In this document: piece by piece, positions 45,864 to 54,969 of the stretch
How the letters are laid out: every line of letters begins with the position of its first letter
Position numbering within the stretch: the first letter of the stretch is position 1
Assembly (NCBI GenBank): GCA_026391675.1
Contig: JAPLDQ010000020.1
Span: 62,001-126,000 of the forward strand
Source of the DNA: Bacteroidota bacterium
GTDB lineage: Bacteria; Bacteroidota; Bacteroidia; Bacteroidales; JACABE01
DNA length: 64,000 bases
Reading direction: 5' to 3'
Made by a program: the position numbers and the translations under genes
Notes under the pieces: generated by a model
The model's input: only the letters and a program-made list of their open reading frames with translations
Told to the model about the DNA's origin: nothing
Database searches by the model: none

Positions 45864-47910
45864 TATCAACGCCCAAAAATGAGTATTTCTTACCGTATTC
45901 CATCATCTGTTTGGTATAATCAGCAGGATATTCAACTTTAACATCCACAATTTTGCCATCTTTCAATACAGGAATAAAATCAGGATTCATAAAACCACCA
46001 TAAGGAGCCAGGTTTAATTTAGCATAGCGTTCCTTTACTTCTTTGTGCAGGGCGGCATCTATTTTAACTCCATAGTTTTCGACCAGCAATTTGCCGGCAT
46101 TATAATCGCCTTCTGATTTTATGCGTTGTACTTCGGCCAGCAGTCTGCCGAACAAATTCCTCAGTTTAGCAAAATCATTGATTCTGATATAGGTTTTGTT
46201 GTCCTTCTTAAATTTTTCAATTACATTTTCTTTTTTGCCCTGTTCGTAACACCAGGCTGCAATGAGCTGACGGTTGCGCATGTGTGCCTGTTCAATATTC
46301 TTTCCCAGATCGATGCGGCACAACTGTGTCATTAAGCCATTTCGGATGTAATTGTTATATTCTGTTTTGGCAACATCCATCGAATTGAAGAGTTTAAGGT
46401 CTATCATTTTCTGATCCATCATATAATACAGGGCAAACAGATCAGCACGGGCTTCTTCCAACGAAGAAGCATAGCTTTTTAATGCATCGGGATTGGTATT
46501 TGCCAGTAATTGACCTGAACCATGGCCCAGACATTCATGCAAGTCGGTATGCAGATTGCCTGAAAGCGTTCCGTATTTCTTATTCATTTCAATTTCTTCA
46601 GGAGAAGTGGCAAATTCTTCCATAAAACCATTGCCGATGGCTGCCTGATCGTAAGCATAGGTAATGTTTTCCATGGTTACAGACTTACTGCCATGCTCCT
46701 TGCGTATCCAGTCGGCATTGGGTAAATTGATACCTATAGGTGTAGATGGATAGCAATCACCACCGAGCTGAGCCACAGTAATAACTTTGGCACTTACACC
46801 CTTAACTTCTTTTTTCTTAAAGCGTGGATCAACGGGAGAATGATCTTCGAACCATTGTGCAGCAGCACTGATGGCCTGTGCTCTTTTGGTGGCTTCGATA
46901 TCCTTAAAGTTAACTACTGACTCCCAGGTTGCTTTCAGCCCCAGCGGATCTTCATAAACTTCAATAAAACCATTAACAAAATCTATATGCGATTCCATAT
47001 CGCTTACCCAGGAAACATTATAGGCATCCCAATCTTTAAGATTTCCACTCTTGTAAAACATTATCAGTAAATTGATAGTTTCTTTTTGTTTATCATTTTC
47101 GGCAACATGATATGCTTTTTCTAGCCATAACAGTATCTGTTCAATGGCATTGGAATACAAACCGCCAACTTTATAGATTTTTTCGTGTAATTTCCCGTTT
47201 TCTTTTACAAGTTTTGAGTTTAAACCGTAAGATATAGGTTCCATATCTTCAGGATTCTTCATTTTATTGTAGAAGTCTTCTGCTTCTTTTTCAGTAACTC
47301 CATTATAAAAATTGCTGGCAGAGTTTTGTATCAGGTCTTTTGTTGCATCCTGACTGACTTTTTTAGGATATAAATTCGGGTCAAAAAGGATAGGGGTGAG
47401 CATAGCCGTTAATTGAGCAATAGTTTCCCCTTTGTGTAAAGGGAATTTTGATGCATCTGAATTATTAATCAATTCAGCGAAATAAGCAGAAGTAAATTCA
47501 GGAATAAATTTTTCGGAAGAATAATGATGATGAATTCCATTGGAAAACCAAACCCTTTTGGTGTATACCATGAAATTTTTAAAGTCTTCAGAATTCTTAT
47601 CGCCTTTATATGATTCTACAATAGCTTCGAGGGTTTTACGTATCAGGAGGTTGTATTTAAAGTTCTGGTCCCATAAGATATCGCGGCCGCATTTGGCTGC
47701 CTCACTGAGGTAATAAACCAGTTCTTTTTGTTTTAAACTTAACGAATCCCAATCTGTAACCTGAAAACGCATAATTTTTAAGTCGGCAAACTGATCCACC
47801 TTGTAATTAAAACTATCTTTTACTTCAACATTTTCTTTAACGCTCATTTTGCAGGAATTAAGTATTGTCGCACAAATTATTAATACCAAAATTTTATTAT
47901 TTAGAATCAT
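45859..47910 (-). CDS. Dipeptidyl-peptidase III (peptidase M49) lipoprotein
   Basis: 683 residues. Lipoprotein signal with Cys 20 (LNSC). The M49 zinc motif HExxGH is HECLGH at 458-463 and the second motif is EEARAD about 25 residues later; both are intact. M49 enzymes release dipeptides from short peptides. Other conserved M49 parts are FVNGFIEVYEDPLGLKATWE and FEDHSPVDPRFKKK. The lipid anchor suggests periplasmic or surface digestion of oligopeptides, rather than the cytosolic role of eukaryotic DPP III. Divergent from the P5C dehydrogenase gene, so amino-acid use may be coordinated. Confidence 0.93.
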   Translation of the reverse strand: MILNNKILVLIICATILNSCKMSVKENVEVKDSFNYKVDQFADLKIMRFQVTDWDSLSLKQKELVYYLSEAAKCGRDILWDQNFKYNLLIRKTLEAIVESYKGDKNSEDFKNFMVYTKRVWFSNGIHHHYSSEKFIPEFTSAYFAELINNSDASKFPLHKGETIAQLTAMLTPILFDPNLYPKKVSQDATKDLIQNSASNFYNGVTEKEAEDFYNKMKNPEDMEPISYGLNSKLVKENGKLHEKIYKVGGLYSNAIEQILLWLEKAYHVAENDKQKETINLLIMFYKSGNLKDWDAYNVSWVSDMESHIDFVNGFIEVYEDPLGLKATWESVVNFKDIEATKRAQAISAAAQWFEDHSPVDPRFKKKEVKGVSAKVITVAQLGGDCYPSTPIGINLPNADWIRKEHGSKSVTMENITYAYDQAAIGNGFMEEFATSPEEIEMNKKYGTLSGNLHTDLHECLGHGSGQLLANTNPDALKSYASSLEEARADLFALYYMMDQKMIDLKLFNSMDVAKTEYNNYIRNGLMTQLCRIDLGKNIEQAHMRNRQLIAAWCYEQGKKENVIEKFKKDNKTYIRINDFAKLRNLFGRLLAEVQRIKSEGDYNAGKLLVENYGVKIDAALHKEVKERYAKLNLAPYGGFMNPDFIPVLKDGKIVDVKVEYPADYTKQMMEYGKKYSFLGVDN

Positions 47911-47936
47911 TCTGATTAAATTTATGGTTTTCGAAA

Positions 47937-47944
47937 CAAAAGTA
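47937..47944 (-). promoter_or_regulatory. Promoter -7 box TACTTTTG for the DPP III gene
   Basis: Minus-strand TACTTTTG, leader about 20 nt to ATG 47910. Confidence 0.55.
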
Positions 47945-47974
47945 AATATTTTTATGTTAATCTGTCAAATTTTA

Positions 47975-47982
47975 TAATTTTG
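47975..47982 (+). promoter_or_regulatory. Promoter -7 box TAATTTTG for the P5C dehydrogenase gene
   Basis: TAATTTTG, expected start near 47989, leader about 47 nt. Confidence 0.55.
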
Positions 47983-47984
47983 CT

Positions 47985-48010
47985 ACGAATTGTAAAAATG
48001 TGCAATTCGT
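47985..48010 (+). promoter_or_regulatory. Inverted repeat ACGAATTG/CAATTCGT, possible operator
   Basis: ACGAATTG (47985-47992) and CAATTCGT (48003-48010) are perfect complements 10 nt apart and span the expected transcription start. A third CAATTCG lies just inside the gene (ACAATTCGATT near 48039). They could bind a repressor dimer or form a leader hairpin; no regulator is encoded nearby. Confidence 0.45.
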
Positions 48011-48035
48011 TTAATTTAACATTATTTTTATCTCT

Positions 48036-49664
48036 ATGAACAATTCGATTTATAATTTCAGAGAACCAGTTAATGAACCTATTTTAGATTATTTACAGGG
48101 TAGTGAAGAACGCCGACTCCTTATGAAGGAGATTGAATGGCAAAAAAATGAACAGATTGAAATTCCTTTAATTATTGATGGTAAAGAAATTAAAACCGGA
48201 AAACTAGGTAAGGTAGTAATGCCACATAATCATAAGCATGTATTGGCAACTTATCATCAGGCAACTGAAAAGGAAGTGAATATGGCAATTGAAGCAGCTT
48301 TGAAAGCCAGGGAAGCATGGATGAATATGGCCTGGGAAGAACGTGCTTCTATCATGTTAAAAGCTGCTGAGTTGATTTCGAAAAAATATCGTTATGTTTT
48401 AAATGCAGCGACCATGTTGGGCCAAAGTAAGAATATATTTCAGGCTGAAATTGATGCTGCCTGTGAAATGATAGATTTTTTAAGATTTAATGTTTATTTT
48501 GCTTCATTGATTTATAAAGAGCAACCTTTATCAGAAAGTCATAACCTTAACAGGATAGAATACAGACCGCTGGAAGGCTTTGTTTATACTATTACACCCT
48601 TTAATTTTACTGCTATTGCAGGTAACCTGAATACTTCTGTTGCCCTAATGGGTAATACCACAGTATGGAAACCGGCCACAACTTCCTTACTTTCCAATTA
48701 TTATCTGATGAAGATATTTGAAGAAGCCGGTATGCCTGCAGGAGTAATAAATTTTGTTCCGGGTTCAGGTGCATTAATCAGTAATGTTGTATTATATCAT
48801 AAAGAACTTGCCGGTATACATTTTACAGGTTCAAACAATACCTTTAATCATTTGTGGAAACAGGTTGCAAATAATCTTCCAAATTACAGATCCTATCCAA
48901 AACTTATAGGTGAAACCGGCGGTAAAGATTTTATTTTTGCCCACAGTTCAGCCCGACAATTGGAACTGGCTACTGCCATTATCAGAGGTGCCTATGAATA
49001 TCAGGGCCAGAAATGTTCGGCTGCATCAAGGGCCTATATTCCTGTATCCATCTGGAATAATATACAATCATTGTTATTAAACATGATTTCAAGAGTTAAA
49101 ATGGGGGATGTTGTCGATCCTGAAAATTTTGTAAATGCGGTTATAGATAAGAATTCTTTCGATAATATTATGTCGTATATCGAAAGGGCAAAGAATTCAC
49201 CTGAGGCTGAAATTATAGCCGGTGGAAAAGGAGATGCTTCTTTAGGTTATTTTGTAGAACCTACTATCATTGTTACTTCCAATCCACATTTTTTAACCAT
49301 GGAAGAAGAAATTTTCGGACCGGTTATGACAATATTTCTTTACGAAGACGATAAATTTGATGAAACATTGAAAATTTGTGATGAAACTTCACCCTATGCA
49401 TTAACAGGTTCTATCTTTAGTCATGATAAATATGCATTGATTACAGCATGCAGGGCATTGCGCTATGCTGCGGGTAATTTCTATTATAATGATAAACCAT
49501 CCGGTGCTGTTGTTGGTCAGCAACCATTTGGCGGAGCCAGAGCTTCTGGTACCAATGATAAAGCAGGCAGCCAATTGAATTTGTTGCGTTGGGTCAGTCC
49601 GCGAACGGTTAAAGAAACCCTGATTCCTGCTACAGATTTCCTCTATCCATACATGACTAAATAA
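48036..49664 (+). CDS. pruA: 1-pyrroline-5-carboxylate dehydrogenase (L-glutamate gamma-semialdehyde dehydrogenase)
   Basis: 542 residues, the length of stand-alone P5C dehydrogenases (ALDH4 type). Cofactor region ITPFNFTAIAGNLNTSVALM and VWKPATTSLLSNYYLM, Rossmann FTGSNNTF, catalytic Glu in LIGETGGKDF and catalytic Cys near 327 in YQGQKCSAASR. C-terminal PFGGARASGTNDKAGS is also typical of this group. It oxidises glutamate semialdehyde to glutamate in proline (and arginine/ornithine) breakdown. Proline dehydrogenase is not in the window. It is followed 17 bp later by a second aldehyde dehydrogenase. Confidence 0.95.
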   Translation: MNNSIYNFREPVNEPILDYLQGSEERRLLMKEIEWQKNEQIEIPLIIDGKEIKTGKLGKVVMPHNHKHVLATYHQATEKEVNMAIEAALKAREAWMNMAWEERASIMLKAAELISKKYRYVLNAATMLGQSKNIFQAEIDAACEMIDFLRFNVYFASLIYKEQPLSESHNLNRIEYRPLEGFVYTITPFNFTAIAGNLNTSVALMGNTTVWKPATTSLLSNYYLMKIFEEAGMPAGVINFVPGSGALISNVVLYHKELAGIHFTGSNNTFNHLWKQVANNLPNYRSYPKLIGETGGKDFIFAHSSARQLELATAIIRGAYEYQGQKCSAASRAYIPVSIWNNIQSLLLNMISRVKMGDVVDPENFVNAVIDKNSFDNIMSYIERAKNSPEAEIIAGGKGDASLGYFVEPTIIVTSNPHFLTMEEEIFGPVMTIFLYEDDKFDETLKICDETSPYALTGSIFSHDKYALITACRALRYAAGNFYYNDKPSGAVVGQQPFGGARASGTNDKAGSQLNLLRWVSPRTVKETLIPATDFLYPYMTK

Positions 49665-49681
49665 TCAATAAAAAATATAAA

Positions 49682-51235
49682 ATGAAACACGAAATCAGAA
49701 TCAAAGAGGTTCTTGAAAAACTGGGAATTGCTGAAATTAATAAAGGCGTAAGTACTGGAATTGAATGGATTGATACCAAAGGTGATATTACAGTATCTTT
49801 TTCTCCGATTGATAACAGAGAAATAGCAAAAGTTAAAAATGCTACCATTGAAGATTATGAATATGTAATTAAAAAAGCTGAGGAAGCATTTAAAGTCTGG
49901 AGAAAAGTACCACCACCTGCAAGGGGTGAAGTCGTAAGACAAATCAGTCTTGCCTTGCGTGAAGCCAAAGAAGATTTAGGCTATCTTGTTGCTTTCGAAA
50001 TGGGGAAAATTTATCAGGAAGGTTTGGGCGAAGTTCAGGAAATGATTGATGTATGCGATTTTGCTGTAGGTCAATCCCGTTTGTTGAATGGTTTTACAAT
50101 GCAATCTGAAAGAAGTGAACACAGAATGTATGATCAATACCATCCTTTAGGTATTGTAGGATTAATAACTTCTTTTAATTTCCCCGTTGCAGTTTGGGCA
50201 TGGAATTCTATGCTGGCAGCAATATGTGGTGATGTAGTAATCTGGAAACCAAGTTCAAAAACTCCATTATGTGCTATTGCAACTCAAAAGATAATTTGTA
50301 AGGTTTTAAAAGATAATAATATTCCAGAAGGCGTTTTTAATATGGTAATTGCAAAATCATCAGTACTTGGTGATAATTTTGTTGCAGACAAACGTATTCC
50401 TTTGTTTTCAATAACCGGTTCAACCAGAGTAGGTAAAAGAGCAGGTGCAATTATTGGAGAAAGACTTGGAAAAGCTATTTTAGAACTGGGAGGTAATAAT
50501 GCAGTAATTATTTCTGATTCTTCGGATTTGAATATGGCAGTTGCTTCAACAGTATTTGGTGCAGTCGGAACTTGCGGACAACGCTGTACTTCCACAAGAA
50601 GACTGATAGTTCATGAAAATGTATATGATGAAGTAAAGAAGAATTTACTGAGTGCATATAAAGAAGTACAAAAAAAGATAGGTAATCCGTTACACGAAAA
50701 TACATTAATTGGTCCTTTAATTGATAAATCGGCTGTTGATGCCTTTTTATCGGCTGTAAAACGAGCTGAGGAAGAAGGTGGAAAGCTTCTGATTGGAGGT
50801 ACTATGTATGAGTCAAAAGATGTGGCTTCTGATAATTTTGTTGTACCGGCAATTATTGAAGCTGAAAATCATTACAAAATTGTTCAGGAAGAAACATTTG
50901 CACCTATACTTTATCTTATGAAATATAAAACTCTGGATGAAGCTATTGCGCTAAACAACGGAGTGCCACAAGGTTTATCTTCTTCAATCTTCACTTTAAA
51001 TATGCGTGAATCAGAACATTTTTTATCAAATTCAGGCTCTGATTGTGGTTTAGCTAATGTAAACGGAGGAACATCAGGCGCTGAAATCGGAGGTGCATTT
51101 GGAGGCGAAAAAGATACCGGTATGGGAAGAGAATCAGGTTCAGATTCATGGAAACAATACATGAGAAGACAAACCAATACCATAAATTATAGTATAGATC
51201 TTCCTTTGGCTCAGGGGATAGTATTTGAATTCTGA
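49682..51235 (+). CDS. ALDH7-type aldehyde dehydrogenase (aminoadipate semialdehyde dehydrogenase family)
   Basis: 517 residues. The catalytic Cys is C302 in TCGQRCTSTRR and the Glu lies in ILELGGNNAVI. The family is recognisable from HPLGIVGLITSFNFPVAVWA, the C-terminal GGTSGAEIGGAFGGEKDTG and GRESGSDSWKQYMRRQTNTI. These are diagnostic for ALDH7 (antiquitin), which oxidises alpha-aminoadipate semialdehyde in lysine breakdown. Substrate in this organism is inferred. Cotranscribed with the P5C dehydrogenase gene; both handle amino-acid semialdehydes that form cyclic imines. A strong terminator follows. Confidence 0.9.
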   Translation: MKHEIRIKEVLEKLGIAEINKGVSTGIEWIDTKGDITVSFSPIDNREIAKVKNATIEDYEYVIKKAEEAFKVWRKVPPPARGEVVRQISLALREAKEDLGYLVAFEMGKIYQEGLGEVQEMIDVCDFAVGQSRLLNGFTMQSERSEHRMYDQYHPLGIVGLITSFNFPVAVWAWNSMLAAICGDVVIWKPSSKTPLCAIATQKIICKVLKDNNIPEGVFNMVIAKSSVLGDNFVADKRIPLFSITGSTRVGKRAGAIIGERLGKAILELGGNNAVIISDSSDLNMAVASTVFGAVGTCGQRCTSTRRLIVHENVYDEVKKNLLSAYKEVQKKIGNPLHENTLIGPLIDKSAVDAFLSAVKRAEEEGGKLLIGGTMYESKDVASDNFVVPAIIEAENHYKIVQEETFAPILYLMKYKTLDEAIALNNGVPQGLSSSIFTLNMRESEHFLSNSGSDCGLANVNGGTSGAEIGGAFGGEKDTGMGRESGSDSWKQYMRRQTNTINYSIDLPLAQGIVFEF

Positions 51236-51282
51236 TTTTACAAGCATTTTAACTGCAAAAGACTTTAAATATCAAATTTTTT

Positions 51283-51320
51283 AAAAAGCCTTCCGGGTTT
51301 TTAAACCCGGAAGGCTTTTT
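51283..51320 (+). terminator. Strong Rho-independent terminator after the ALDH pair
   Basis: AAAAAGCCTTCCGGGTTT and AAACCCGGAAGGCTTTTT pair over 18 bp around a TT loop, with flanking T-run. Confidence 0.93.
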
Positions 51321-51385
51321 TATTTATAGCAAAGCTTAATTTTATTTATATCCTTAGTTTTTTTGCTTTTTTAGAGTGAAATGCA

Positions 51386-51656
51386 AACTCCACAGAACGA
51401 ATTACAGATTTATATAATGAGTTTCAACTTTAACTGAACGAGTTATAACTTTTCCGGAACGAAATACAAGAATGCCAAAACGAGTTACAGCTTTTCCAAA
51501 TCGAGTTACAACTTTACCGGAATGAGTTACAACTTTACCAAAATGAATTACAAGAAAACTGGAACGCGTTTTAAATAAAATGAATCACGTTTTAAATAAA
51601 CTGGAAGCTGTTACAAACTAACTGGTTCAAGTTGCAAGTAAAATGCCAGGTATTTC
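51386..51656. repeat. Degenerate 21-bp tandem array, 13 units, non-coding
   Basis: From 51426 the sequence divides into eleven consecutive 21-bp units without any indel; two 20-bp units precede them. Consensus is close to AACTTTACCGGAACGAGTTAC. Units drift: the middle ones (51447-51551) are closest to consensus, the last four change to AAATAAACTGGAA-GTTAC forms. The 21-bp period is seven codons, but all frames I checked contain stops and none has a convincing start. It occupies about half of a 546-bp intergenic gap; I see nothing recognisable in the remainder (51657-51781). Confidence 0.9.
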
Positions 51657-51781
51657 ATTCACAGGCACAAATGAAGTAAATAAATACCCGTAATTTTAAT
51701 ATTTTAGCACTTAGCGTTGGTGATAATTAATTAATACAATAAGTATATAATAATATTAAAATTTTAGGAATAAATTTTATA

Positions 51782-52540
51782 TCAGAAATTGTTACCACAA
51801 TCGAAACAATGATGTTTTTTTCTCAACAGTGGAAAAGGGGCATAAATCAGAAAGGAAAATATCAAAAACAATAAATCCGGTTTATTATCAAGGGCATTAC
51901 CATATCTATGATTATATGAATTACATTCAGGACATTTAATTTTTTCTTCATCCGTTTCTACTGACGAATAATGTATTACAAGATCTCTTTCTATCTGATA
52001 TTCAGCAGATTTTTTACGTAAGGATTTAAAATAAGCTTTGTCAAAATAAAATAATGCATTAATAAAATCCTTCAGAATGAATGGTTTATGTGTATTTATA
52101 TACACCTGATATTCTTTTTCTTCTGCAAGGATTTGTTTAATATCATTTTCATCCAGACTGATAGATTCAGATATTTGTATTAAACTGACTTTATCATTAA
52201 GTAAGTAAGGATTAGTTACCAGCTGTTTTCTTAAATTTAAAACAGTTTGTTCATGTTTAAATTCCTGATTAAAAATATCTTTTAAACTGTAATCCCCTTC
52301 ATTATCAGTCAAAATTCCGTAACTGACATTGTTAATTATTTTAATTGCTTCATCAAACTGAGCATAAGCTATTTTTAATTTTACACCACCTATAGCGACT
52401 GCACGAAAAGGATGTATCCAAACCACATTTTCATCATAGATAAAGCAATTGATGCCTTCAGTAATTAATCTTCCTTTGAGAATATGACAATCTACCGGAA
52501 AGTTTGATGAATAAATAGTTACAAGATTTAAGTTGTTCAC
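51782..52540 (-). CDS. DUF2007-type protein with C-terminal zinc ribbon
   Basis: 252 residues from GTG 52540 (VNNLNLVTIYSS), chosen because DUF2007 proteins begin just before this strand; a TTG at 52573 would add 11 residues. The N-terminal 75 residues (LVTIYSSNFPVDCHILKGRL, EGINCFIYDENVVWIHPF) match DUF2007, a GlnB-like putative signal-transducing domain. A middle helical region (about 80-200) is unassigned. The C-terminus has a CPECNSY...CFDCGNNF zinc ribbon split by a hydrophobic hairpin (LLFLIFSFLIYAPFPLL). Function unknown; the split ribbon with a membrane-like insert is unusual. Confidence 0.7.
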   Translation of the reverse strand: MNNLNLVTIYSSNFPVDCHILKGRLITEGINCFIYDENVVWIHPFRAVAIGGVKLKIAYAQFDEAIKIINNVSYGILTDNEGDYSLKDIFNQEFKHEQTVLNLRKQLVTNPYLLNDKVSLIQISESISLDENDIKQILAEEKEYQVYINTHKPFILKDFINALFYFDKAYFKSLRKKSAEYQIERDLVIHYSSVETDEEKIKCPECNSYNHRYGNALDNKPDLLFLIFSFLIYAPFPLLRKKHHCFDCGNNF

Positions 52541-52693
52541 AATGGCTAATTTTATCAGATTTGAAAGAAGCAATAAATATAGTAATTTGATTTGCTAATG
52601 ATTAATATATCATTTATTTCATTTTATAGCTTTCAAGCAGCTAATTTAGAACTTTCTTTTTTATTCATCCCTTTTAAATCTGATTTTTATGGA

Positions 52694-53416
52694 TTATTTA
52701 TTCCTGTACTGATAGAAAATACCTTTATCAAAAGGAGTCCATAAACAGGCTCTTTGTCCGCAGATTTTCAGTGCTGTATTAGTCCATGTATTGCAGGTTC
52801 TGAATAAGGAGTATTTGCCAACAGCATCATAAAATGCATCATTGGCTCCATACACCATGTCCGTCTTTATATTTATAAATTCACCTTTATCATCTTTAAC
52901 AAAACTTTTTTCGATATATGAATTCAACTGATATAATTCATCTTTGCTTATTTTTATCATTTTAGCATCAGCACTTAAGAAAATGCTTTTGTAATAGGTA
53001 ACATGCATGGCAGCATGTCCTAATGCAAATGCGGCATTAAATGCCGTACTGAATTTTAATTCGGCCCAGGTTGGAGTATCTAAATAGAACCCTTTATCAC
53101 CCCAGCCAAACGAAATATAATTCATTAAAGAATCATTTCCTTTGGTATCAGCGTATCTTATTTTCTTGCTCCAGTCGATAATGTCATATTTAACCGGCAA
53201 TACAATATCAGTATGAACTCCGTTGGTACGTATAAAGATCTCAATATCCCTGTCAGCCTGCATTTTTTCATTAACTGGAATAATTGAAAGAAGAAAGGCG
53301 CAGAGCAAATAAATAATGACTACACCTATGATAGCAGAAATTGAATATAATAAGATTTTCAGGCTTTTTTTAGCGAAATTGAGAAACAATGAGTTTTTAT
53401 TCTTCTTATTCTTCAC
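52694..53416 (-). CDS. TIGR02117/DUF2459 family protein
   Basis: 240 residues. One N-terminal membrane segment (about 18-45), then the conserved NGVHTDIVLPV (about 69-79), ISFGWGDKGFYLDTPTW, MHVTYY and RTCNTWTNTALKICG. These are the defining motifs of the TIGR02117 (DUF2459) family, whose conserved His, Cys and Asn residues hint at a papain-like (NlpC/P60-related) hydrolase, although no activity is established. Extracytoplasmic domain expected. No close partner genes. Confidence 0.85.
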   Translation of the reverse strand: MKNKKNKNSLFLNFAKKSLKILLYSISAIIGVVIIYLLCAFLLSIIPVNEKMQADRDIEIFIRTNGVHTDIVLPVKYDIIDWSKKIRYADTKGNDSLMNYISFGWGDKGFYLDTPTWAELKFSTAFNAAFALGHAAMHVTYYKSIFLSADAKMIKISKDELYQLNSYIEKSFVKDDKGEFINIKTDMVYGANDAFYDAVGKYSLFRTCNTWTNTALKICGQRACLWTPFDKGIFYQYRNK

Positions 53417-53539
53417 GTAATCAGTAGTTTGTTGTTTTTAAAAGTGGGGTTTTCTCATATTGCAGTAATTTGCTTATTCAAAGTATATAATACTCATTAA
53501 GTTAGTTCTGACTGTTTTTTTATCATAATTTCCCTGCAC

Positions 53540-54091
53540 TTAGTTGAAAATGTATTCACCATTGCTATCCTGTTTCAGATTTGAAGGGCTATAATTCGGG
53601 AATAAATAATAGTCGAGAAAAAACGAAAGCCCTACGATTGCTGCAGTAAAAAATATGTTTAATAAAATATCTGTTATATTTACTGACTTCCCGATAGATT
53701 GTACAAAGCCAACGATAGTCATTATACCGCAAAACCTGTATACCGGTGCATTGTATCTTGCAATTTCATAGGCAAAATATCCTGCAAAAAGAGGCACAAT
53801 AAAGACCAGTAAAAGCGTCCATGGAGTTCCGGTTTCGAGTGTCAGGCTAAATACTGACAATACTTTAAGCATAATCACAATTACTAAAATCACAAGCAAG
53901 ATATTGTTATAAATATTGTATTTTGCTTTGTCTTCTTTAGTAGCTGTGGCTGTAATCAATAAAGCCACCGATTTTTTATCGTAATACTGTTCTGTAAGTT
54001 CATAATAAATTTCCTGATCGCTTTTTCCGATTTCTCTGTTTTCTTTTATAAACTTTTGAGTTGCTTTTCTGTCCAGTGATTTTTTACTCAT
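53540..54091 (-). CDS. Four-segment membrane protein, function unknown
   Basis: 183 residues. A basic, helical N-terminal region of about 55 residues (ATQKFIKENREIGKSDQEIY, YELTEQYYDKKSVALLIT) resembles short oligomerisation or SHOCT-like helices. Four hydrophobic segments follow (about 62-80, 90-108, 118-134, 142-160). No family recognised. Confidence 0.6.
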   Translation of the reverse strand: MSKKSLDRKATQKFIKENREIGKSDQEIYYELTEQYYDKKSVALLITATATKEDKAKYNIYNNILLVILVIVIMLKVLSVFSLTLETGTPWTLLLVFIVPLFAGYFAYEIARYNAPVYRFCGIMTIVGFVQSIGKSVNITDILLNIFFTAAIVGLSFFLDYYLFPNYSPSNLKQDSNGEYIFN

Positions 54092-54211
54092 TTTGCTTCC
54101 GTTTGAGATTTGTAATACAGATTTATAGCTTGTTTAATGGCTGAGCGCTATTTTCAGGCTGCTAATTTAGTTTATTTCCTGAATAAAAATAATTATGAAG
54201 GTCAAATTAAA

Positions 54212-54958
54212 TTATAATTTCAGGTCTTTGCCCTTTAAATAGGCAATTTCAAGATATTTTTTTCTGGTTTCGGGACTGACCGATAAAATAGAATGGAAAT
54301 AGATATGGTCAACATTTTCAATGCCCGGGTATTTCAGGCTCCAATCGTCAATAGTCTTTTCCATAGCCATCTTAAATCCCTTTTCCCTGTAAACTTTTTC
54401 GTTAAAGAAAGTAGGTTGAATGATAATTGCTTTTTTAATTTTAAGCAAGGGCATGCGGCCATCAGGATCACCATTCCAGCCTTCTTCATTCAGTTTATAG
54501 GCAAAACCATAGGTTAGTACCCTTTCCATCCATCCTTTGACCAATGCCGGGAAATGCAGCCAGAAAACCTGTGTTATAAATACCAGGACATCACATTCAG
54601 CAACTTTCTTTTGTTGAATTAAAACATCTTTTGGCTTCTGAGCATTAATCAGCTTAATAAGTTCATCGTCGGTCTTGTTTTTTATATACCATTTAGCTAT
54701 CAGCTTTTTTACCGGACCCCCTGCAAGTCCGATGATCATTCCTCTGATGTCCATTTGCTGAAACAAATCTTTTGGTATATCCTTATCCACAAAAAATGAA
54801 TAATCCATATCCTGAAATACCGGATTGAACTTTGTTTTATACAAATCGACTATTTCGTACTGATGTCCGGCTTCTATAATGCCTTTTACAAAATTATCAA
54901 GTATCGCTTTTGTAAATGACATAGGGTTAGGATGTGCATAAATAATTAATACTTTCAT
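54212..54958 (-). CDS. NAD(P)H:quinone oxidoreductase-type flavodoxin-fold protein
   Basis: 248 residues. The FMN/FAD-binding opening VLIIYAHPNPMSFTKAILDN, YEIVDLYKTKFNPVF, and the motif VLVFITQVFWLHFPALVKGW followed by MERVLTYGFAY are typical of NQO1/MdaB/KefF-like enzymes. They reduce quinones by two electrons with NAD(P)H and avoid semiquinones. Soluble. A roughly 50-residue insert before the second motif (GLAGGPVKKLIAKWYIKNK) makes it longer than most of the family. Starts 11 bp after the methyltransferase stop, so the two form a pair. Confidence 0.88.
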   Translation of the reverse strand: MKVLIIYAHPNPMSFTKAILDNFVKGIIEAGHQYEIVDLYKTKFNPVFQDMDYSFFVDKDIPKDLFQQMDIRGMIIGLAGGPVKKLIAKWYIKNKTDDELIKLINAQKPKDVLIQQKKVAECDVLVFITQVFWLHFPALVKGWMERVLTYGFAYKLNEEGWNGDPDGRMPLLKIKKAIIIQPTFFNEKVYREKGFKMAMEKTIDDWSLKYPGIENVDHIYFHSILSVSPETRKKYLEIAYLKGKDLKL

Positions 54959-54969
54959 GTGTTTTTATA

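Noticed and set aside
51386-51656. Possible CRISPR array or repeat protein gene
   Set aside because: Units are 21 bp head-to-tail without unique spacers, and reading frames through the array contain stops without a plausible start.
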